Shown in pieces: positions 16,724 to 24,577 of a stretch of 46,448 nt of DNA. The notes beneath the pieces were generated by a model, which ran no database searches, was not told the origin of the DNA, and saw nothing but the letters and a program-made list of their open reading frames with translations. The DNA comes from Oscillospiraceae bacterium (GTDB lineage: Bacteria > Bacillota > Clostridia > Oscillospirales > CAG-272). The translations under genes and the position numbers were made by a program. The stretch is taken from the NCBI GenBank assembly GCA_015064695.1, contig SVRS01000015.1:1-46448 (forward strand), read 5' to 3'. Position 1 is the first letter of the stretch. Every line of letters begins with the position of its first letter.

Positions 16724-17572
16724 ATGCAACCGTACGGCTATTATTCGTTTATTGATCATCAGTCTCCCTTTCATGTGGCAAGCGTTGCCTCGGATAAATA
16801 TCCGCTCATGGTCAACTGTGCCGGCAGATATCTGGCCGACGCCCCCTTTGTGACCGAGCTCATACGAGGACGGGAGGACTATTACGTGCTGTACGTGGAA
16901 CGGGGAGAGCTGGAGGTATTCCTGAACGGGAGTGCCTACACAGCCCGCAGCGGCAGTACGGTGATCTTTCCGCCCCACTATCCGTATCGATACACCTATG
17001 CGGGCAATGAGCCGTTATCCTACGTTTGGGCACATTTCACGGGCTCCTATGCCGAGCGGTTTCTTTCCGAATGCGGCTTTGGCGAGCTTCCGTGCTTGCA
17101 CCATTCTGCTTGCCATAGCAAGATCATATCCGGCTTTGAAAAGCTGTTTGACATATACCGAGCGCACGAGCCGTTGCAACAGCAGAAGCTTGCCTGCGGA
17201 TTGGAGGATATTCTTCTGCGCATAGCTTCGGGCTTGAGGCAAGGAGACGGCTCGCGGGACCTGACAAGATCCCTCGGATATATCCATATGCTTTACAGTA
17301 AGGAGATCCGCATCCCCGATCTGGCCAAAATGGAGTCCCTCAGCAATTCCAGGTACATTACGGTATTCAAGCAGTGTATGGGTATGCCCCCTTCGGAATA
17401 CATTATCCATCTGCGCTTGAACGTGGCCTGCGATCTGCTCAAAAACCGTGATATGACGGTCAAGGAAGTCGCCGCCTGTGTCGGGTATGACAATCCTCAT
17501 TTTTTCAGTAAGATCTTCAAGAAAAAGATGGGCGTGTCTCCCCAGGCATACAAAGAAGGCGTTTTTTCATGA
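16724..17572 (+). CDS. AraC family transcriptional regulator
   Basis: Regulator of 282 residues. An N-terminal cupin-like sensor covers about 1–150, including the YVLYVERGELEVFLNG and VIFPPHYPYRYTY strands. A C-terminal double helix-turn-helix (about 185–282) has the second-motif signature VKEVAACVGYDNPHFFSKIFKKKMGVSPQAYK. Members next to glycan enzymes usually activate them when a sugar binds the cupin, so control of the divergent GH109-like gene and of itself is likely. AGGAGAGG precedes the ATG. A family-A element begins two bases after its stop codon, separating it from the strong hairpin at 17774. Confidence 0.92.
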   Translation: MQPYGYYSFIDHQSPFHVASVASDKYPLMVNCAGRYLADAPFVTELIRGREDYYVLYVERGELEVFLNGSAYTARSGSTVIFPPHYPYRYTYAGNEPLSYVWAHFTGSYAERFLSECGFGELPCLHHSACHSKIISGFEKLFDIYRAHEPLQQQKLACGLEDILLRIASGLRQGDGSRDLTRSLGYIHMLYSKEIRIPDLAKMESLSNSRYITVFKQCMGMPPSEYIIHLRLNVACDLLKNRDMTVKEVAACVGYDNPHFFSKIFKKKMGVSPQAYKEGVFS

Positions 17573-17574
17573 AA

Positions 17575-17766
17575 GGGGACCTCTAAATATTCAGCGTGCG
17601 GAGAGAGCCGAACAAGTTCGGTGGCGAGAAGATTTTTTGTCAGACGCAACAAAAGTCCGCGCGCGTAGTGGAGTCTACGCGAAGGATTTTTGGTGAAGCG
17701 CCCACTTCGTGGGCAAACAGAAAAGATTCCGTCGATTCTCCATGCGATGAATTTTTAGAGGTTCCC
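17575..17766. mobile_element. Family-A TIR element, intact copy A3
   Basis: A 192-base MITE-like element with imperfect terminal inverted repeats: GGGGACCTCTAAATATTCA at the left and the inverse of GGGAACCTCTAAAAATTCA at the right. It contains internal hairpins, GAACAAGTTC and CCCACGAAGTGGGC among them. It is an inverted copy of A2, so the two bracket the GH109/AraC pair. Confidence 0.75.
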
Positions 17767-17769
17767 GAA

Positions 17770-17811
17770 AAAAGGGTGTATCCCCTGCACGTGCAGGGGA
17801 TACACCCTTTT
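17770..17811. terminator. Bidirectional terminator, 34-base perfect palindrome
   Basis: GGGTGTATCCCCTGCAC is followed directly by its exact inverse, with A-run before and TTTT after. It is probably the original terminator of the araC-type gene, now displaced by element A3. The 146 bases from here to sigK hold no gene; CATAGAAT at 17921 resembles a sigma-E −10 box, but its −35 is poor. Confidence 0.85.
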
Positions 17812-17957
17812 GCAATCATTCAAAGCGCCGGAGCTTCTTATGAGCCGAAAAATACTGCCGTTTTTTGCAGATTCCATATGCAGAGGCTTCCTCTGCTCCG
17901 TATGCATGCTCCTCCGCCCGCATAGAATAAAGGGAATCTCTAAAGGAGGAATTTCCT

Positions 17958-18659
17958 ATGCTCGGTATTGCCCTGTCGCCCATTTTGAAGCTGCTCCACG
18001 TGATCCTCGGTGTCAGCACCGCCCAGAATTTTCCCCCTCCCCTTGCCCCCCGTGAGGAGGAGGAGACCTTCCGAGTGGCACGCACCGGGGCGGAGCAGGA
18101 TCGCTTCGACGCCCGACAAAAGCTCATTCTGCACAATCTCCGTCTGGTCGCCCACGTCGTCCGTAAATACTACGCCACCGCCACTAACCAGGAGGATCTT
18201 ATTTCCATCGGTACCATCGGTCTGGTCAAGGCGGTGGACACCTTCAAGATCGACAACGGCGCCCGCTTTGCCACCTATGCTGCCAAATGCATCCAAAACG
18301 AAATCCTCATGCACTTCCGCGCGCAGAAAAAGCTCAGCGCCGAGGTTTCTATGAACGAGACCATCGACGTGGATCGGGACGGAAATCCCTTGACCTACAC
18401 CGACGTAATCAGCAGTGAGGAAAACGTGGCCGAGGAGGTGAGCCGACGGGTGGAGCAGGAGCGGGCTCTGGCGCTGGTGCAGACCCGCCTGGAGCCTCGG
18501 GAGAGGCAGATCATCAACCTTCGCTTCGGTTTGAACGGAGCTCCCGCCATGACCCAACGGGAGATCGCCCAAAAGCTGGGCATATCCCGCTCCTACGTCA
18601 GCCGCATCGAGAAGGCGGCGATCGGAAAGCTGAGGGAGGGCTTTGGACTCTCGCGGTGA
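17958..18659 (+). CDS. sigK: RNA polymerase sporulation sigma factor SigK
   Basis: Sigma-70 family factor of 233 residues that most resembles sigma-K, the late mother-cell factor that directs coat and cortex genes. The first 20 residues are hydrophobic (MLGIALSPILKLLHVILGV), as in the pro-sequence that tethers inactive sigma-K to a membrane. Region 2 contains LRLVAHVVRKYY, the core motif DLISIGTIGLVKAVDTF and the −10 recognition helix FATYAAKCIQNEIL. Region 4 has MTQREIAQKLGISRSYVSRIEKAA. AAAGGAGG lies 8 bases before the ATG. The gene is uninterrupted, so no skin-type element splits it. It ends 10 bases from the convergent spoVAE stop. Confidence 0.92.
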   Translation: MLGIALSPILKLLHVILGVSTAQNFPPPLAPREEEETFRVARTGAEQDRFDARQKLILHNLRLVAHVVRKYYATATNQEDLISIGTIGLVKAVDTFKIDNGARFATYAAKCIQNEILMHFRAQKKLSAEVSMNETIDVDRDGNPLTYTDVISSEENVAEEVSRRVEQERALALVQTRLEPRERQIINLRFGLNGAPAMTQREIAQKLGISRSYVSRIEKAAIGKLREGFGLSR

Positions 18660-18669
18660 TGCGCCGATA

Positions 18670-19056
18670 TCACGTCTTGGATTTCCCCTTACAAAGCAAC
18701 GTAATGATATACCCGAATACCAGCGCGGCGGCGATTCCGCCTGCGGCGGCGGTCAAGGGTCCCGTGAGCGCACCCAACAGCCCCTTTTCCTCCACCGCCC
18801 TTCGCACTCCCTTGGCAATGGTGTAGCCGAAGCCCGTCAGGGGTGTCGTGGCGCCGGCACCGCCGAAATCCACGAGATGGCCGTATAGCCCCAGACCCTC
18901 CAGCAGTACGCCCGCAACCACGTAGATCACCAGAATTCTGGCAGGAGTGAGCTTGGTGCGGTCAATGAGGATCTGCGCGATCACGCAAAGCCCGCCGCCC
19001 ACCAAAAAAGCGCGCAGGTAGGGAAGCAGACTGTCAAATATTCGTTTCCAATCCAT
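18670..19056 (-). CDS. spoVAE: Stage V sporulation protein AE
   Basis: Small membrane protein (128 residues) of the SpoVA complex, which moves calcium dipicolinate into the forespore and out during germination. Four hydrophobic spans are visible (about residues 12–30, 38–58, 70–85 and 95–120), with the family motif GLCVIAQ.LID.T and the segment GATTPLTGFGYTIAKGV. AAAGGAG lies before the ATG, and it follows spoVAD by 12 bases, so the two are one operon. Confidence 0.93.
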   Translation of the reverse strand: MDWKRIFDSLLPYLRAFLVGGGLCVIAQILIDRTKLTPARILVIYVVAGVLLEGLGLYGHLVDFGGAGATTPLTGFGYTIAKGVRRAVEEKGLLGALTGPLTAAAGGIAAALVFGYIITLLCKGKSKT

Positions 19057-19068
19057 CGTAAGCTCCTT

Positions 19069-20106
19069 TCATTGTGTCGGGCTTTGAGTCGGACGTAGAG
19101 TCGGGCTTTCCAGACAAAGCAGATGGGCCACGCCGGGGATGGTCTGCCCCTGCTTGACGCTGTCGGGGCTCATCATGGCGCCCGTAGCCATGAACAGGAT
19201 GCGCTTGAGGTCGCCCCTTTGGAGCATGGGAAGCAGATATCCGCCCAACACCACCGCCGCACAGCCGCATCCCGAGCCTCCGCAATGGGTGTCCTGGGTG
19301 TTGCGGGAGAAGATCATCTTCCCGCAATCGTTGTGGATCGGGGAAATATCCATTCCCTTGGCAGCCATAAGATCGCAGAGGATCCGACTGCCCTCCCATC
19401 CGAGATCCCCGGTTACGATCAGATCGTAATCCCCGGGGGCGGATCCGCTCTGCTCCAGATATCGGGTCAGAGTGGACACCGCCGCAGGAGCCATGGCCGC
19501 TCCCATGTGGTTGGCGTCCGAAATGCCCAGGTCCACCACGATCCCCGGCATGGCGTGGGTCACGAGGGCGAGGGCGGGATCCTCCCTCGTTGCGGCCTCT
19601 GCCAGGAGAAAGGCTCCCGCTCCCGTTACGGTCCACTGTCCCGTGGGAGGGCGTTGTCCACCGTATTCCAGAGGCGTGCGGAATTGCCTCTCTGCCGCGG
19701 CGTTGTGGGAGGAGGTGACGACCGCCGCCCTGTGGGCGTGTCCGCCTCCAATCATGGATGCCGCCAGGATCAAGCCCTCCGCCGAGGTGGAGCAGGCGCC
19801 GTACAGCCCGAAATAGGGAACGTCGTAGGACAAAAGCCCGTAGGACGAGCCCACGCACTGGTTCAGAAGATCTCCGGCGAACAGCATGTCCACCGCATCG
19901 GGGGTGACGTCCGCCTTGGAGAGCGCCGCCGAAAGGGCCATGCGCTGCATTTCCGACTCGGCCTTCTCCCAGGTATCCTGCCCAAAACGGTCGTTTCCAT
20001 TGAAGAAATCGAAGTGCGCCCCCAAGGGACCGTCATGCTCCTTGCCCCCCACAACCGTGGCGGCACTCAGAATGACCGCACCGGGGTGTAAAATGCTTTG
20101 ACTCAT
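19069..20106 (-). CDS. spoVAD: Stage V sporulation protein AD
   Basis: Soluble, thiolase-fold component of the SpoVA dipicolinate channel that binds dipicolinic acid. The 345-residue length is normal. The family sequence NDRFGQDTWEKAESEMQR appears near residue 38, GACSTSAEGLILAASMIGGG near 105–125, and HCGGSGCGCAAVVLGG near the C-terminus. GGAGG precedes the ATG. In most spore formers spoVAC lies directly upstream. Here the upstream neighbour is the divergent protease gene and no spoVAC is in the window. Confidence 0.94.
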   Translation of the reverse strand: MSQSILHPGAVILSAATVVGGKEHDGPLGAHFDFFNGNDRFGQDTWEKAESEMQRMALSAALSKADVTPDAVDMLFAGDLLNQCVGSSYGLLSYDVPYFGLYGACSTSAEGLILAASMIGGGHAHRAAVVTSSHNAAAERQFRTPLEYGGQRPPTGQWTVTGAGAFLLAEAATREDPALALVTHAMPGIVVDLGISDANHMGAAMAPAAVSTLTRYLEQSGSAPGDYDLIVTGDLGWEGSRILCDLMAAKGMDISPIHNDCGKMIFSRNTQDTHCGGSGCGCAAVVLGGYLLPMLQRGDLKRILFMATGAMMSPDSVKQGQTIPGVAHLLCLESPTLRPTQSPTQ

Positions 20107-20140
20107 GGTGCTTCCTCCATATTCTGCACATCTTTTTTTA

Positions 20141-20170
20141 TAGAATCCCCCTATTTCTCTTGCATTATAC
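20141..20170 (-). promoter_or_regulatory. Possible forespore (sigma-F/G type) promoter of spoVAD
   Basis: On the minus strand GTATA is followed after 15 bases by GGGGATTCTA, close to the sigma-F consensus GYATA–N15–GGnnAnAhTR (one mismatch). It overlaps the −35 region of the divergent protease promoter. The match is suggestive only. Confidence 0.35.
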
Positions 20171-20188
20171 GCAAAAATGTGGTATAAT
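20160..20188 (+). promoter_or_regulatory. Sigma-A promoter of the M16C protease gene
   Basis: TTGCAT, a 17-base spacer and TATAAT with a TGTGG −16 element. The leader to 20296 contains a GCGGAG–CTCCGC hairpin (about 20229–20246). Confidence 0.85.
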
Positions 20189-20296
20189 GAAGAGTAAACA
20201 GACCTCTCTGAAATGAAAGACCGGGATCGCGGAGCTTTTTCTCCGCAGATCCGTAAAATAACAGCTAATACTATTCCTCAAGAAAGGATATTACTC

Positions 20297-23206
20297 ATGA
20301 ATCTTGAAATTGGATCCGTGTTGAACGGATTTCGCGTGCTTCGCGACGGCGACGTACCGCTTTTGAACGCCCACTACTGGAAGCTGCGACACGAGAAAAC
20401 CGGTGCGACCCTGTACTATACCGACCGTGACGATGGGCAGCTGGTCTTTTCGGTGGGCTTCCGTACTCTCCCGGAAAACGATACGGGCGTGTTCCATATT
20501 CTGGAGCATTCCTGTCTGGACGGCTCTGAGCACTACCGGCTGAAGGAGCCCTTCGTAAACCTGCTTAAGACCTCCATGGCTGTGGACCTCAATGCTATGA
20601 CCTACGAGGACAAGACCATTTACTATTTCATCTCCACCAACGAGCAGGATTACCTCAATCTCATGTCGGTATACATGGATGCAGTGTTCAACCCCCTGTT
20701 GCTTACTGACCGCCGTATTTTCGAGAAGGAGGCCTGGCACACGGAGCCCGACGGAAGGGGAGGCGTCGCCATCTCCGGCGTGGTATTCAACGAGATGCAG
20801 GGCAACGATAATCAGCCCGACTACATCATGTGGATGCAGAATGAAAAGCAGATCTTTCCGGATCTGTTCTTCCGCTATAATTCGGGCGGCGATCCCGCTT
20901 GTATTCCCGATCTGACCTACGAGCAGTTCGTGGATACCTATAACCGCTTTTACAGCACGCAAAACGCGGTGTTCTACCTGTCCGGCCATATGAGCCTGGA
21001 GGCCGAGCTGGCGCACGTCGACGGCGTGCTGACCCAAAAGGGATGCTCTGCCTATGAGAAGCCCGCTCCCGCCCCCCTGCAGAAGCCCGTGGTCAGCCCC
21101 GACGGCGTGGCCTACTATCAGCTGGGGGATAACGAGGAGCTTGAGGGGAATACCCACCTTATGCTGACCTACGTTCTGGGCGAGGGAAAGCCTGCCGCGG
21201 TGCTGGCCTTCTCCCTCCTGTCCCGCTATCTGGCCGAGAATACCGAATCCCCCCTGTCCAAGGCTGTTCTGGACGCCGACGTGGGACAGGATTTCGGCAT
21301 GGCCTGTGAGGGAGACTACCGCCAGCCCATGCTCTACTTTACCCTGGGTAAATCCGATCCCGAAAAGGCCGAGGCGTTCCAACGGGTGATTTTGGATACC
21401 CTGGAGAGGCTGGTTGCCGAGGGCTTGGATGCCGAGCGTATCCGCGACCTGGTGGACAGCTATGAAACCGATTGCCGCCGCGCCTCCCTCAGCGTAAAGA
21501 CGGGCTTCCGCATGATGGAATCCTTTATCCGTACCCACGTGCAGTACGATGACGCCGAGCCTGCCAACGACCTGGCCGCCCTCCGTGAGGCCATGGCCGC
21601 CGATGAGCGGTATTTCGAGGGTCTCATCGAGGCCTATATTCTGAACGGCAACCATTGGGGGCTGACCCGTTGCATTCCCTCTCGTACACTAAGCGAGGAG
21701 AAGCGGGAGAAAATGACCGCCCGCTTTGCAGGAGAGGCGGAAAGGGTTCACGCCTCCGAGGGCGGATACGCCGCGCTGGAGACCTACATGGCGGATTTCA
21801 ACGAGTATCTGACGGCGCCCGACTCTCCCGAGGCCGAGGCCTCCATCCCCCATCTGTCTCCCAAGGATATCAATACGACCTCCGATGCCCGTGACATGGC
21901 CGAGGAGACCGCCCCCGTGGGATACTGCGAGGCCAAGTCCCTTTCCTACATCACGGACACCAACGGAATGGTCATGGCCGGGCTTTTGTGGAATATCGGC
22001 GGACTCAACGAGGAAGAATTGTTCTACGTCCGGTGCCTCCACGATGCCCTGATGAGCCTGCCTACGGCAGAGCATACCGTGCCCGAGCTGACCCAACGGT
22101 GGGTGAGTCTGCATACCAATGCCGCCCCCGGTATCCGCGTGGAAACCACGGGAACGGCCTATATGGCCATGGTGCTGGACGCTCCGGCTCAGCGGCTGGC
22201 AGATGCCGTCGCCCTGCTGGACGAGTACCTGCGCGCCCCCGTATTCGACCGAACCATCCTCTCCCGCCTGTTCTCCAACGCATCCCATATCCGCAATTCC
22301 ATGATCCGTCGGGGCAATATGACCGCCCTGCGGCTGGCGACCCGTACCCTGGCCCATTCGGGCGCCTTGGACGAATATTTGCTGGGCGAGTCCGCCTACC
22401 GTAAGCTGGCCGACCTGGCGAATCACTTTGACGACAACGCCGAGTCCCTGGCCGAGGGCATGGCTCGGGTATGGAAAAAGCTGACGGATACCGTGGCTCC
22501 CATCGCCTACTTTACCGGTGACGAGGAGGCCTACGGCATTTGGAAAACGGCTATTTCCGAGCTGAGTCTGGGTAAGTCCGCGGCAGAGATCGAGCCGTAC
22601 CCGCTTCCCCTCCTGCCTCGGAGAAATTACGCCCTCGCCATTCCCGGAGAGGTGAATTACTGCGCCGAGGTGTTCGATATTGCCGATGCAGGCAAAGCCT
22701 ACAGCCCCAAGCTTGCGGTCATTCATACCCACTTGTACAGCAAATATTTTTGGGACGAGATCCGCGCCAAGGGCGGCGCGTACGGTGCGTCGGCCGTGGG
22801 CTTTCGTCAAGGGCTTCTGGGCTTCGTGTCCTACCGCGACCCCCGCGTGGGAGATACCTACGGCGTATACGACGGCGTTTCGGATTGGGTGGAGGCCAAT
22901 ATCCCCGACGAGGAGGAGATCGGCTCCATGATCGTATCCACGGTGGGCTCGGGCTACTTCGCCCCCCGCAGTCCCATTGACCTGGGTAACGCCGCCCTGG
23001 CCCGCTATCTGATCGGCCAGACCGCCGCTGACCGCCAGGCTGAGATCGAAACCATTCTGACCACCTCCCCCGCCGATTTCCGTGAGTACGCCGAGACCGT
23101 TCGCGCCCTCAAGACCGCCGGTAAGGGGGTCCGCGCCGCGTTGGGCGGAGCCGATGCCATCCGCGCGTCGGGACTCTTCGAGGAAACGGATATCAAGGAG
23201 CTGTAA
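20297..23206 (+). CDS. Insulinase-family (M16C) zinc metalloprotease
   Basis: Large peptidase of 969 residues, the usual size of the M16C group (presequence protease, falcilysin and bacterial relatives), which degrades short unstructured peptides in a closed two-half chamber. The inverted zinc motif HILEH is at residues 67–71, with supporting family sequence SCLDGSEHYRLKEPFVNLL after it. The C-terminal half carries the expected inactive repeats and the GGAYGA motif near residue 825. No signal peptide is present, so it is cytoplasmic and probably clears peptide debris. AGAAAGG lies before the ATG at 20297; the frame is open further upstream but runs into the leader. The gene stands alone after its promoter. 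Confidence 0.95.
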   Translation: MNLEIGSVLNGFRVLRDGDVPLLNAHYWKLRHEKTGATLYYTDRDDGQLVFSVGFRTLPENDTGVFHILEHSCLDGSEHYRLKEPFVNLLKTSMAVDLNAMTYEDKTIYYFISTNEQDYLNLMSVYMDAVFNPLLLTDRRIFEKEAWHTEPDGRGGVAISGVVFNEMQGNDNQPDYIMWMQNEKQIFPDLFFRYNSGGDPACIPDLTYEQFVDTYNRFYSTQNAVFYLSGHMSLEAELAHVDGVLTQKGCSAYEKPAPAPLQKPVVSPDGVAYYQLGDNEELEGNTHLMLTYVLGEGKPAAVLAFSLLSRYLAENTESPLSKAVLDADVGQDFGMACEGDYRQPMLYFTLGKSDPEKAEAFQRVILDTLERLVAEGLDAERIRDLVDSYETDCRRASLSVKTGFRMMESFIRTHVQYDDAEPANDLAALREAMAADERYFEGLIEAYILNGNHWGLTRCIPSRTLSEEKREKMTARFAGEAERVHASEGGYAALETYMADFNEYLTAPDSPEAEASIPHLSPKDINTTSDARDMAEETAPVGYCEAKSLSYITDTNGMVMAGLLWNIGGLNEEELFYVRCLHDALMSLPTAEHTVPELTQRWVSLHTNAAPGIRVETTGTAYMAMVLDAPAQRLADAVALLDEYLRAPVFDRTILSRLFSNASHIRNSMIRRGNMTALRLATRTLAHSGALDEYLLGESAYRKLADLANHFDDNAESLAEGMARVWKKLTDTVAPIAYFTGDEEAYGIWKTAISELSLGKSAAEIEPYPLPLLPRRNYALAIPGEVNYCAEVFDIADAGKAYSPKLAVIHTHLYSKYFWDEIRAKGGAYGASAVGFRQGLLGFVSYRDPRVGDTYGVYDGVSDWVEANIPDEEEIGSMIVSTVGSGYFAPRSPIDLGNAALARYLIGQTAADRQAEIETILTTSPADFREYAETVRALKTAGKGVRAALGGADAIRASGLFEETDIKEL

Positions 23207-23295
23207 GGCAATACCCCGGGAAACCCTCTGAGAATTCATCGAACAAGGCCGGCGTTTCTTTCGCCGGAGCCGAGCTTGCATAAAGGAGAAAGAAT

Positions 23296-23736
23296 ATGGA
23301 ACAGAAACAACAAGCCCCCATCGTAGTGTCCATCGCAGGAATGCCCAAGCGCCGCCAAAGAAAGGTGGTCAAGCGCATTACCAAGGAGGTCGTGAAGGAC
23401 AAGCAGTTCAGAAGAACCATCCGCAAGAGTGAGGAAAAGATCCCCAAGGCCGTGAAGGAGGCCGCCGTAAAGGCCGCCGTGGAGGCTACCCTGGGCACCA
23501 AAACGGGAAATCCCGTGATCCCGCCCAAGAAGTCGGGCCTGGAAGCATATACCGAGCTGGTGGGCAAATTCGCCGCCGCCCGCAGAAGGTATAATAAGAA
23601 AAAGCAGAAGGCCTTCAAGGTCGCCAAAAAGAAGGGGTACGATCCTCAAACGGGGCTGTACACCCTCAAGAAGGCCGATAAGATCAAGACGGCCAAGAAG
23701 ATCAAGCCCTACAAGCCCAAGAAGGCAAAGAAGTAA
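23296..23736 (+). CDS. Very basic small protein of unknown function
   Basis: A 146-residue protein not recognised as a named family. Lys and Arg make up about a third of it (36 Lys, 10 Arg against 8 Glu and 3 Asp). A basic N-terminal third (KRRQRKVVKRITKEVVK) is followed by an Ala-rich helix (KAVKEAAVKAAVEATLG), a second helix with FAAARRRYNKKKQKAF, and a lysine-rich tail of AKK and PKK motifs like a histone H1 tail. Nucleic-acid or polyanion binding is inferred. There are no cysteines, no signal peptide and no membrane span. AAAGGAG lies before the ATG. It is 12 bases upstream of the SDR gene and is probably co-transcribed with it. Confidence 0.8.
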   Translation: MEQKQQAPIVVSIAGMPKRRQRKVVKRITKEVVKDKQFRRTIRKSEEKIPKAVKEAAVKAAVEATLGTKTGNPVIPPKKSGLEAYTELVGKFAAARRRYNKKKQKAFKVAKKKGYDPQTGLYTLKKADKIKTAKKIKPYKPKKAKK

Positions 23737-23748
23737 GGAGGAGCCGTT

Positions 23749-24537
23749 ATGAGCGAGACTATCGCAAGGAAGAGGATCGCCGTCATTACCGGCGCATCCT
23801 CCGGAATGGGGCGAGAGTTTGTCCTGGCGTTGGACAAGCAGCAGGAATTCGACGAGCTGTGGTTGATCGCCCGCCGCAGAGATCGCCTGGAGGCGTTGGA
23901 TGCCCTGACCCGCGCTCCCGTCCGTGCCATTGCGCTGGATCTGAGTGTGCAGACCGAGATCGACAAGTACAAGGAAATGCTGACGGCCGAAAAGCCCGAC
24001 GTTCGCGTGCTGGTCAACGCCGCGGGCTTTGGAAAATTCAAGGCCTTTACCGATCTGACCCTGGAGGAGCAGCTGGCCATGATCGACCTCAACGACAAGG
24101 CGCTCGTGTCCATGACCTATCTCACTCTGCCCTATATGAAGGATGGCTCCTGCATCTACCAGCTTGGCTCTCTGTCCTCCTTCCAGCCCGTTCCCTATAT
24201 CAACGTCTACGGAGCCTCCAAGGCCTTCGTTCTGAGCTTCTCCCGGGCGTTGAACAAGGAGCTGGAAAAGCAGAAGCGGGATATCCGCGTTATGGCCGTT
24301 TGCCCCGGCTGGGTCAGCACGGATTTCTTTGACCGCGCCGTGGTGGACAACGATACCATCGTGTACTACAACCGCTTCTATACGGCGGAATCCGTCATCA
24401 CCCGCGCACTAAAGGATATGAAAAAAGGGAAGGACGTCTCCATCTGCGGCTTTCCCGTCCGTATGCAGGTCTACGCCACGAAGATGCTCCCCCACGGAAT
24501 CGTGATGGAGATCTGGTGCAAGCAGCAGAAAAAATAA
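23749..24537 (+). CDS. Short-chain dehydrogenase/reductase
   Basis: NAD(P)-dependent oxidoreductase of 262 residues. The classical SDR motifs are present: TGASSGMG for cofactor binding (residues 14–21), NAAGFG near 92, the catalytic serine region GSLSSFQPV near 140, and YGASK (Tyr and Lys) near 155. The arginine-rich RRRDRLEAL segment after strand 2 favours NADP. The substrate is unknown; the close relatives are general SDRs of the DltE/YqjQ type. AAGGAGGAG precedes the ATG. Confidence 0.93.
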   Translation: MSETIARKRIAVITGASSGMGREFVLALDKQQEFDELWLIARRRDRLEALDALTRAPVRAIALDLSVQTEIDKYKEMLTAEKPDVRVLVNAAGFGKFKAFTDLTLEEQLAMIDLNDKALVSMTYLTLPYMKDGSCIYQLGSLSSFQPVPYINVYGASKAFVLSFSRALNKELEKQKRDIRVMAVCPGWVSTDFFDRAVVDNDTIVYYNRFYTAESVITRALKDMKKGKDVSICGFPVRMQVYATKMLPHGIVMEIWCKQQKK

Positions 24538-24577
24538 GATGTTTTTGTGTCGCCTTCTGCGGCAGAAGGGAGTTCTT

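Noticed and set aside
17767..17957. A sigma-E promoter for sigK at CATAGAAT (17921)
   Set aside because: The −35 sequence at the right distance is a poor match, so it is mentioned but not claimed as a feature.
20266..20280. TACTATTCCTCAA before the protease gene, also present at 14979 in the nested element
   Set aside because: A match of about 14 bases is expected by chance in a window this size, and no further similarity extends from it.
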